Source: an uncultured Blautia sp. (GTDB lineage Bacteria > Bacillota > Clostridia > Lachnospirales > Lachnospiraceae). From it: a DNA stretch of 12,164 nucleotides. The DNA lies in assembly GCA_934371915.1 (NCBI GenBank), contig CAKROE010000069.1, forward strand, positions 1-12,164. The letters are read 5' to 3'. The notes beneath the pieces were generated by a model, which saw only the letters and a list, made by a program, of their open reading frames with translations, ran no database searches and had not been told where the DNA came from. The translations under genes were made by a program, and so were the position numbers. Numbering within the stretch: the stretch's first letter is position 1; each line of letters opens with the position of its first letter. This document shows, piece by piece, positions 7,008 through 12,164 of this stretch.

Positions 7008-8438
7008 ATGAATGTTGCATTAATTGATTATGAGACAAGAAACTTTTACTACTGTGATAATGAGACCCGATATCTTCAAAATGTAAAAAAGGCTATTCAA
7101 TTTCAACAGAACAAACTAAAGAACCGTGATATACAACGAAAATATCGAAAGAAATATTTAATGCCGCTACTGACCATGGCCACATACCTAAAGCGGAACG
7201 GTATTAATGTATCGTATCTTTCTTTACCACAGGACGAGGACCTGTTTGAAGAGACTGTAAGAGCTGCCGACTTTGTATATTTGTGGGCTAAAACCGCCGC
7301 ATATCCGAATGTTTCTGAAATTATACGACGAATAAAGATCAATTATGGCGTAACAACTATTTTAGGAGGATATCATGCAATGGGACTTCCCAAGGAAGTT
7401 CTAGAAGACTTGCCGGAGCTAGATTATGCTTGTGTAGGAGAGAGCGAACGAACCCTTTTGCAACTGGTACAAGGGAAGTCACTAGATTCTATCCATGGAA
7501 TTGCGTATCGCAGAAACGGAACCATTATAGTCCACAGCAAACCAGATCAGGTGGAGCCTAGTGAACTACTTGAACCCGACTATTCTATTTTGCATGGAAA
7601 CAAAAAAAACTATCGCTATGCAATACAAACCACACGGAGTTGTCCCTATCGCTGTAAATATTGTCTATACGGCTATTACGGTGGTTCTGTTCGAAATCGA
7701 TCTATCGAAAGCTTGGAAAGAGAGTTGCGTCAGATTAAAGAGATTTGTGGTTCCAAATTGGATATGCATATTTTAGACAATATTATTGGCTACGATATAG
7801 AGCACCTAAAAGCATTTTCTAATTTGGTTCATTCTTTGGAAATGAATATCGGTTTTTCAGGAGATATTCGTGCTGAGTTTCTTCAAAAGCCCGAACAAGT
7901 CGATGCTTTAAAAAATCTTGGCGTTCGACAATTATTCTTCGGATTTGAGGATGCAGATGCATTCTGTCGTGAGCACGCTGGACGATATATGGATGAAGAT
8001 GTTTTAACAAAAGCGCTCCAAAATTTGAAAAAATATTCTAATATTGAAGCGAATTGTTACTGGATGATGGGACTTCCTGGAACAACGTCAAAAAGCTTCG
8101 ATAAAAATATCAATGTTGCCGTTCGCCTAATTGAAGAGGGGCTAATTGAATCCATATGTACAGATACTATTTATGTGCCTCGTCCGGGTTCTCCAATGTT
8201 CGATCATGCAGAAGATTTTGGAATCCGTATTGTTGATTGGAACTGGCGGCACTACCAACGAAGCAACTATATGCCTGTATACGAGTTGAGTACTATTTCT
8301 AGACAAGAAATTCGAGATGGTTTGGTAAGATTTGATCGAGCTGTAATAGATGCCCAGCTGAAGATGCTTGGCATGAGTGAAGCATACGTATATGATGAGT
8401 ATCAAAAGTGGGCCGAAGAAAATGGGATTGTCATATGA
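7008..8438 (+). CDS. B12-binding-domain-type radical SAM enzyme
   Basis: A 476-residue radical SAM protein of the cobalamin-binding (BchE/MiaB-like B12 radical SAM) architecture. Residues about 50-150 form the N-terminal Rossmann-type domain: LMPLLTMATYLKRNG, then ILGGYHAMGLPKEVL (118-132) and DYACVGESERTLLQLV, all usual blocks of this domain. C212-x3-C216-x2-C219 (SCPYRCKYCLYG) binds the 4Fe-4S cluster. GFSGDIRAEF, LFFGFED and YWMMGLPGTT are conserved blocks of the TIM-barrel part, followed by YVPRPGSPMF. No DxHxxG motif is seen, so cobalamin, if bound, would lack the usual histidine ligand. Such enzymes methylate or rearrange unactivated carbons in natural products and lipids; the target here is unknown. 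AAGGTGA (6994-7000) is the ribosome binding site, 12 bp after the previous stop. Its own TGA overlaps the next gene's ATG. Confidence 0.87.
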   Translation: MNVALIDYETRNFYYCDNETRYLQNVKKAIQFQQNKLKNRDIQRKYRKKYLMPLLTMATYLKRNGINVSYLSLPQDEDLFEETVRAADFVYLWAKTAAYPNVSEIIRRIKINYGVTTILGGYHAMGLPKEVLEDLPELDYACVGESERTLLQLVQGKSLDSIHGIAYRRNGTIIVHSKPDQVEPSELLEPDYSILHGNKKNYRYAIQTTRSCPYRCKYCLYGYYGGSVRNRSIESLERELRQIKEICGSKLDMHILDNIIGYDIEHLKAFSNLVHSLEMNIGFSGDIRAEFLQKPEQVDALKNLGVRQLFFGFEDADAFCREHAGRYMDEDVLTKALQNLKKYSNIEANCYWMMGLPGTTSKSFDKNINVAVRLIEEGLIESICTDTIYVPRPGSPMFDHAEDFGIRIVDWNWRHYQRSNYMPVYELSTISRQEIRDGLVRFDRAVIDAQLKMLGMSEAYVYDEYQKWAEENGIVI

Positions 8439-9325
8439 GTTGCTATGGTATATTGCTTGATCCAGGCCCAGGTGATACATTAAGGTTTTTACATGGTTTT
8501 TGTCAGTTATTGTGTGAAAAAGATGATTCTGGCATTGTTTTTTGTACACCGGCAGCCTATCGAAATGTTTGCGACTTATTCAACATCGTAGATTGTGAGA
8601 TTATTCTGATAAAATGTGCTAGCTTAACCGCAATAAACCAACAATTAAGGAATTTGTCTCTCTCTGATATTTGGTATTGCTATGACATTAAATATATTGA
8701 TCGTCAGACAAAAAAATTGCCGGGAGTAATTACCGAAGGCACTAACCACAACTATTATATGATCGATCGATTTGAAAATCACAAATATATGTCTGGCAAA
8801 ATTGTTAGTCATCTACAGGTTTTTAAATTTCCTCAAGAAGAAAAAGCCTTGCTTTTTTTGAGAAACATGTCGATTCGTCCAGAGCGCAACATGAATTCTT
8901 TTCTCCTAAAGTTAATCATAGAACTTTTAAATTCGAACAGCATTGTCTATGATGTTGTTGGTAGCGGGACTGGTGTTTTTGATGACCAACTTAAACAAAT
9001 GCAAGGAAATCGATTATATATCACTGGATATCCATCATATTTAACACAACTAAAAGAATACGGACGCTACCGCTTTGCGATTGGCATGAACTCCGGAGGA
9101 CTAGATCTCGCAATTGCCGCTGGAAGGCCGAGCATCCGAATTGGCGAATTTCATCAGCATTATAATTGGCTTGGTGCTAACTACAACGATTTTTTAAGCA
9201 GTGCTTGTACTGTCAACATTGCTTCTTTATCTGAAACAAATATCTCTAACATCGGGAAGCATCAACTTCAGCAAGCTTTACACATCGTGTTGAACGAATG
9301 TGAAAATAGAATATGGTGGATATAG
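8435..9325 (+). CDS. Unrecognised protein with a GT-B-like (GT9-like) C-terminal motif
   Basis: I do not recognise this 296-residue protein with confidence. The start chosen is the ATG at 8435, forming an ATGA overlap with the radical SAM stop, and giving MSCYGILLDPGPGDTLRFLH. An ATG in the same frame at 8408 lies inside the previous gene and would add nine residues unlike a domain start. GPGDTLRFLHG (11-21) recalls the GxGD/GPGD entry loop of GT-B heptosyltransferase-like proteins, and GMNSGGLDLAIAAGRPSIRIGE (217-238) resembles the donor-site helix where GT9-type enzymes recognise nucleotide sugars. No membrane segment or signal peptide is visible. Eight cysteines occur, mostly in the first 90 residues (positions 3, 23, 27, 37, 46, 54, 61 and 82), with no clear metal-binding spacing. 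A glycosyltransferase or sugar-binding role is inferred from motif and context. Unlike its upstream neighbours it is followed by a 71-bp gap. Confidence 0.7.
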   Translation: MSCYGILLDPGPGDTLRFLHGFCQLLCEKDDSGIVFCTPAAYRNVCDLFNIVDCEIILIKCASLTAINQQLRNLSLSDIWYCYDIKYIDRQTKKLPGVITEGTNHNYYMIDRFENHKYMSGKIVSHLQVFKFPQEEKALLFLRNMSIRPERNMNSFLLKLIIELLNSNSIVYDVVGSGTGVFDDQLKQMQGNRLYITGYPSYLTQLKEYGRYRFAIGMNSGGLDLAIAAGRPSIRIGEFHQHYNWLGANYNDFLSSACTVNIASLSETNISNIGKHQLQQALHIVLNECENRIWWI

Positions 9326-9396
9326 CTATTTGACCATTTTCGATGAAGGTTAATCCTCCAAAAACTTCGTAAATATGAAACGGAATAGTTTGAGCC

Positions 9397-9945
9397 ATGC
9401 GTACAATTGAGAATATTATAAAAGTCATAAAATCAATAAGAATCAAATTTATGTCACAAAGACAATATCAGCGCTACCTTAGATCTGAGGGCGTTACTAT
9501 TGGCACAGGCTGTGATATTTATAAACCAACAAAATTTGGAAGTGAACCATGGTTAATTAAACTTGGAAATAATGTAAGAATTACACAAGGTGTCAATTTT
9601 ATAACACACGATGGTGGTTTGTGGACATTACGAAAAGCCAATCTTATTGGACAAAGAGAGGTGAAATATGGCCGGATTGTTATTGGGGATAACTGTAATA
9701 TCGGTTGGAACGCAACTATAATGCCAAATGTCCATATTGGGGACAATTGTGTAATTGCAGCCGGAGCTATTGTCACAAAGGATGTGCCTGCCGGAACAGT
9801 TTGGGGAGGAATCCCTGCCAAGCAAATTGAAACATTGGAAGAATACTATAAGAAATGTTCTATACAATGCGTTCCAACGTATAGTATGTCATCATTAGAA
9901 AAGAAAAAATATCTAATTGAGCATAAGCCTGAGCTTTTTACTTGA
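9397..9945 (+). CDS. Left-handed beta-helix O-acetyltransferase (WcaF/LacA-like)
   Basis: A 182-residue hexapeptide acyltransferase, likely O-acetylating a sugar from acetyl-CoA. The helix region runs from about residue 33 (VTIGTGCDIYKP) to 140, with IKLGNNVRITQGV, IVIGDNCNIGWNATI and VHIGDNCVIAAGAIV turns and the family closing motif WGGIPAKQIE. FITHDGG (68-74) holds His71, at the position of the catalytic base, so this copy looks active, unlike the operon's first acyltransferase. A 40-residue helical tail follows. An N-terminal basic stretch (MRTIENIIKVIKSIRIK) precedes the helix; the ATG at 9397 has no good ribosome binding site, and ATG at 9451 (MSQRQYQRYL) is a possible alternative start. 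It lies 71 bp after the previous stop and is the last gene of the same-strand run. No strong terminator follows. Confidence 0.85.
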   Translation: MRTIENIIKVIKSIRIKFMSQRQYQRYLRSEGVTIGTGCDIYKPTKFGSEPWLIKLGNNVRITQGVNFITHDGGLWTLRKANLIGQREVKYGRIVIGDNCNIGWNATIMPNVHIGDNCVIAAGAIVTKDVPAGTVWGGIPAKQIETLEEYYKKCSIQCVPTYSMSSLEKKKYLIEHKPELFT

Positions 9946-10281
9946 AAGCCTCCGTATTTTTATCTTACGCATCATCGTTTTATAGTGTGCTGTAGACAGT
10001 CTTTTGGATTTTCTGTCATAAAAATTCACGATGGCAACAGAACTCACTCCAGTTAATTGAACGCTGCAATGGAGATGGCGGAGAACAGTTTGCGCGTACG
10101 AGCGTTCAGCTCAAGCAATGCTTCGTTCTCTCAGCACATCTTCATTGTAGCTTAGGTTTGGGCATCTGTATAGCTCACTGGCTGTGAACTTCTCAGAACC
10201 AACACCATTGTAGACCAATTAAGCAAAGTCAATAGCACGTGTGGTTGATAAGAACAAAATCGAACGGTTTTTGTTCAGTAT
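9946..10281 (-). pseudogene. Possible decayed reading frame of unknown origin
   Basis: One minus-strand frame reads as plausible protein (LSTTRAIDFA, stop, LVYNGVGSEKFTASELY, LSYNEDVLRERSIA, stop, AERSYAQTVLRHLHC, SVAIVNFYDRKSKRL), broken by TAA at 10221-10219 and TGA at 10113-10111. No start or ribosome binding site is visible, and the longest uninterrupted part (about 65 codons) runs into the 3' end of the acetyltransferase gene on the opposite strand. The family is not recognised. The impression rests on amino-acid pattern only, so confidence is low. Confidence 0.22.
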
Positions 10282-10370
10282 TCACTGCTTATAACTCTGC
10301 TATCGCTTACACCAAGTAAAGAACAAGGGCAGTGAAAGATGCCAAGTTCAAATTTTTCGTATACCAAATA
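9946..10370. other. Region without an intact gene; possible decayed minus-strand reading frame and an inverted repeat
   Basis: There is no complete gene here. Reading the minus strand in one frame from about 10281 to 9946 gives protein-like sequence (for example GSEKFTASELYRCPNLSYN, then AERSYAQTVLRHLHCSVQL) interrupted by stops at 10221-10219 and 10113-10111, with a further TGA at 10284-10282. This could be a decayed gene, perhaps from an older mobile element, or chance. TGAACGCT (10058-10065) and AGCGTTCA (10101-10108) form a perfect 8-bp inverted repeat around a 35-nt spacer. I cannot tell whether any of this belongs to the IS110 element that follows. Confidence 0.4.
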
Positions 10371-10395
10371 AGGCCCTGTGTTTGTTTCAGGGCCT
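10371..10395 (-). terminator. Hairpin just downstream of the IS110 transposase
   Basis: AGGCCCTG (10371-10378) and CAGGGCCT (10388-10395) form a perfect GC-rich 8-bp stem with a 9-nt loop, 15 bp past the transposase stop. On the minus strand it is followed by TATTTGG, only a partial T run, so termination may be weak. Structured sequence at this place could also be part of the element's right end. Confidence 0.45.
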
Positions 10396-10410
10396 GAATA
10401 TCTCAAAACC

Positions 10411-11679
10411 TCAGGCTGCCTTTACAAATCCCTGTTCAACAGCATGCTGCTCTGGCGTTTTCAGTTCGAAGGGCTTCTGGTCACGCAAGACAGCAAAGAT
10501 TATAAAGACCAGTTTGTGCATTGATGTTGCTTGAGCAACCTTTGCCGGTTTGTTTTTACATTTCTTTTCATAATAACTGAGCAGTACGGGGTTCGCTGCA
10601 GAGTCCTTTCCGCGCTTACAAATCGAATTAACTACTCCCATGTGAAGTGCTGCTCTTGCATAGGGCGAGCCACGTTTTGAGAGCTTGTTCTTTGTTCCTC
10701 TGAATGATCCGGATTGCCGCTCTGTTGGGTCTAAACCAAAATATGCTGCAAGCTGTTTCGGCTTCTTGAACAACGAGATATCTCCGATTTCTCCTAGTAA
10801 AAGGGCTGCCGAATGACTACCAATACCAGGGATGCTTTGCAGTAAAGAAACGTTGTTTCGTATTTCTTTTATCTGAGCCAGCAAATTATCTATTGCGGCT
10901 TCTATTTGAAGCACACTTTCGGACAATGTACGAAGCATTTGGATGGTACACACAATGAGTGTTTCATCGGCACATGAATGAATCCCCAATGTCTGCGCTT
11001 TTTGTGCTGCGGAGATTAGCAATCCAGCTTTCTTTTTAGCAAAACTATAACCAGACTTGCTTGCAGCAGCAATCACTTCAACCAGTTCTGATTCTTCCTC
11101 CACAAGCAAAATGGTCGGCGTTGGAAAACGTACAAGCACAGCGCAAGAAGTGACACCTCCCACATCGGAAAAGACCTTATCATAGCCTGGAAAGGTCTGA
11201 TTCAAAAGGGCTGTTAATCGGTTTTTATAACTCGAAACGTCGTTCAACAATTCCGCTCGATGTCTGCAGAGCTGGCGTAGCGCACGCGTTGCCGTTTGAG
11301 GAATTTGGGAAGGACGCAATGTCTTCGTTCGATACATCATTGCCAGTTTGAAGGCATCCACGCGATCGGTTTTCCTCTTTCTGATAGAAAAGTCCTTCAT
11401 CGAATTGCTTTGAAGTGGATTCACCACGATCACGTCATATCCATGCTCTGAGAAAAATTGAAAGAGGATCAAATGGTAGTGTGAGGTGGACTCCATTACA
11501 ATAACAGGCTTGCTGAAAAAAAGCCGCTCAGCCTTTTGGAGTAGGGCGTTCGCTCGATTTATCGATGTTTCGTCGTGATAAATCTTTTCTTGCGCAAAGA
11601 TTTTGTTGTCTGGCGACAAAATGCACATATCACTGAATCGTTTGCTGACATCAATTCCAGCTACCGGACAATAACTCAT
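10411..11679 (-). CDS. IS110-family transposase (DEDD RuvC-like, Transposase_20)
   Basis: A 422-residue recombinase that moves its element through a RuvC-like nuclease domain plus a C-terminal Transposase_20 domain with a serine. GIDVSK (8-13) carries the first Asp, D10; VMESTSHYH (61-69) carries E63; TDRVDAFKLA (104-113) carries D105 and D108, completing the DEDD set. The C-terminal half has SIPGIG (282-287), GEIGDISLF, LAAYFGLDP (310-318) and RQSG (321-324), all usual for the family. Start chosen at the ATG at 11679, because AGGAGAGG lies 5 bases before it; the frame stays open to an ATG at 11769, but those 30 extra residues lack family similarity. Length and motifs are complete, so it may be active. 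IS110 recombinases are known to use an RNA (bridge RNA in IS621) encoded in the element's own non-coding end. Confidence 0.93.
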   Translation of the reverse strand: MSYCPVAGIDVSKRFSDMCILSPDNKIFAQEKIYHDETSINRANALLQKAERLFFSKPVIVMESTSHYHLILFQFFSEHGYDVIVVNPLQSNSMKDFSIRKRKTDRVDAFKLAMMYRTKTLRPSQIPQTATRALRQLCRHRAELLNDVSSYKNRLTALLNQTFPGYDKVFSDVGGVTSCAVLVRFPTPTILLVEEESELVEVIAAASKSGYSFAKKKAGLLISAAQKAQTLGIHSCADETLIVCTIQMLRTLSESVLQIEAAIDNLLAQIKEIRNNVSLLQSIPGIGSHSAALLLGEIGDISLFKKPKQLAAYFGLDPTERQSGSFRGTKNKLSKRGSPYARAALHMGVVNSICKRGKDSAANPVLLSYYEKKCKNKPAKVAQATSMHKLVFIIFAVLRDQKPFELKTPEQHAVEQGFVKAA

Positions 11680-11684
11680 ATACA

Positions 11685-11692
11685 CCTCTCCT
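11685..11692 (-). promoter_or_regulatory. Ribosome binding site of the IS110 transposase
   Basis: On the minus strand AGGAGAGG precedes the ATG at 11679 by 5 bases. It is the strongest ribosome binding site in the window and decides the start against the more upstream ATG at 11769. Confidence 0.75.
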
Positions 11693-11699
11693 TTCAGGG

Positions 11700-11800
11700 C
11701 AGTTTCGCTTCTTCGCAAAAGTAACAGGCGCGTTGTTGACACGGGTAACGGTTGTGCCGACCCAACCAATCAAAACATTGAATCTTTTACGAAGCGAACG
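11700..11800 (-). ncRNA. Candidate IS110 bridge-type RNA in the transposase 5' flank
   Basis: An imperfect long inverted repeat (TTCGCTTC at 11704-11711 with GAAGCGAA at 11791-11798, extended by AAAAG/CTTTT after a bulge) encloses about 60 nt. Inside it a second perfect stem, GGTTG (11750-11754) with CAACC (11763-11767), makes a nested stem-loop. In IS621 and relatives, the bridge RNA is encoded in the non-coding end just upstream of the recombinase and folds into stem-loops with internal loops. Position and nesting fit; no conserved sequence was recognised and the RNA limits are unknown, so this is inference. Confidence 0.3.
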
Positions 11801-12164
11801 GACGGTCTACACTGTTAGTAATTCCTGAATGGAAACCAAGCAAGCAATTTTGCCACTTTCAGCCCTACTTCAATATTACTATGTTTCGGAAATCGGCACA
11901 ACCATATAACCGTCGGTGATGAAACTATTTTTGTTTCATCGATGACATTGTACCAGCAAGCAGTGCATTCGTGCGCACAAATGCAAATTTTGCGTTGCAA
12001 AATGCTTGTTGGGAAATCCCAAACCCTTTCTGATCTGCACCGTTCCGGTGCAGGCTGCGCGTTCTTTCCGAACGCTTTTGAATGTGTCAATGCAAACTCT
12101 CTCCGAAAATCCGAGTCGCTTTTTGGTGCAAGCGTCAATGGCATAACTCCGATGTTCGTGGTAG
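11801..12164. other. Non-coding stretch upstream of the IS element, rich in stem-loops
   Basis: No convincing gene is seen. A 109-codon minus-strand frame (12144-11815) exists, but it has no recognisable domain and overlaps the palindromes described here. Nothing marks where the IS110 element stops and flanking DNA starts. The right end of the window is otherwise featureless after about 12080. Confidence 0.5.
11918..12075. repeat. Cluster of six stem-loops in 158 bp
   Basis: Consecutive inverted repeats: GATGAAAC/GTTTCATC (11918-11925, 11933-11940); TGCATT/AATGCA enclosing GTGCGCAC (11964-11985, one mismatch); ATTTTGC/GCAAAAT (11987-11993, 11997-12003); TTGGGA/TCCCAA (12009-12022, 2-nt loop); CTGCACCG/CGGTGCAG (12035-12042, 12046-12053); GCGTTC/GAACGC (12059-12064, 12070-12075). 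Five of the six stems are perfect, with linkers of 2 to 24 nt. Such density suggests a structured RNA or a repetitive palindromic element; neither is recognised by name. Confidence 0.6.

Larger units (their letters stand above)
10371..11798 (-). mobile_element. IS110-family insertion sequence (approximate limits)
   Basis: Defined by a complete IS110-type transposase with flanking structured non-coding DNA. IS110 elements lack classical terminal inverted repeats and usually make no target duplication, so exact ends cannot be read from a single copy; the limits given run from the downstream hairpin to the outer arm of the upstream inverted repeat and are minimal estimates. Composition (about 50% GC) differs from the AT-rich genes to its left. 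Confidence 0.55.

Noticed and set aside
8408..8434. ATG at 8408 as start of the unrecognised protein
   Set aside because: It adds nine residues inside the radical SAM gene; the ATGA overlap at 8435 fits the operon's pattern.
9995..10017. GACAG/CTGTC as operon terminator
   Set aside because: Only a 5-bp stem with a 13-nt loop, and no T run after it on the + strand.
11680..11769. N-terminal extension of the transposase from an ATG at 11769
   Set aside because: The strong ribosome binding site at 11685-11692 serves the ATG at 11679 and the extra 30 residues are unlike IS110 proteins.
9991..11811. TGTAGACAGTC (9991-10001) and its near inverted copy (11801-11811) as terminal inverted repeats of the IS
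   Set aside because: 10 of 11 bases match, but about one such match is expected by chance between two flanks of about 400 bp, and IS110 elements generally lack terminal inverted repeats.
11815..12144. 109-codon minus-strand frame as a gene
   Set aside because: No ribosome binding site of note or recognisable domain, odd composition (clusters of Cys, Arg and Ser) and overlap with a row of palindromes; non-coding structure explains the region better.
1..12164. CRISPR array, tRNA, rRNA or attachment site
   Set aside because: No regularly spaced direct repeats, tRNA-like folds or rRNA sequence were seen.

Overview
The window looks like bacterial accessory DNA from a Gram-positive gut Clostridia (Firmicutes). 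An Oscillospiraceae host such as the Faecalibacterium/Subdoligranulum group is my guess from the mix of genes and composition; it is not proven by any marker gene here. There are three compositional zones. The left 0.7 kb is GC-rich (a sampled 60-base line at 121-180 is 65% GC). The middle 9 kb is AT-rich (line 1501-1560 is 30% GC). The right end is intermediate (lines 11101-11160 and 12001-12060 are 52-55% GC). This pattern suggests an AT-rich transferred gene cassette next to host-like DNA on the left and an insertion sequence on the right.

Left (1-695): the 3' part of a membrane M50-type zinc metallopeptidase (HELGH), whose start lies outside the window. 696-984 is a non-coding leader with a good sigma-70-type promoter (TTGACG, 17 bp, CATAAT at 845-873), a leader hairpin and a ribosome binding site for a TTG start.

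Middle (985-9945): nine genes, all on the + strand and packed like one operon. Six of the eight junctions are overlaps or gaps of 12 bp or less (two are ATGA stop/start overlaps). In order: GT4 glycosyltransferase with an extra C-terminal domain; second GT4 glycosyltransferase; short nucleotide-sugar (UDP-glucose/GDP-mannose-type) dehydrogenase; left-handed beta-helix acyltransferase; class I SAM methyltransferase; a radical SAM/SPASM protein fused to a HAD-type hydrolase domain; a B12-binding-type radical SAM enzyme; an unrecognised protein with a GT-B-like C-terminal motif; and a second beta-helix acyltransferase. Together they look like a cassette that makes and modifies a glycan or glycosylated product: a sugar is oxidised to a uronic acid, transferred, O-acylated and methylated, with two radical SAM steps on a sugar, lipid or peptide. 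No flippase, polymerase, transporter or precursor peptide is visible inside the window, so the product and its carrier are unknown. The radical SAM-HAD fusion and its pairing with a B12-type radical SAM enzyme is the best candidate for an undescribed system.

Right (9946-12164): a 465-bp region without an intact gene, holding a possible decayed minus-strand reading frame and an 8-bp inverted repeat; a hairpin next to the transposase stop; an apparently intact IS110-family DEDD transposase on the minus strand; and about 480 bp upstream of it with no convincing gene but unusually rich in perfect stem-loops. The part next to the transposase start is where an IS110 bridge RNA would be expected.
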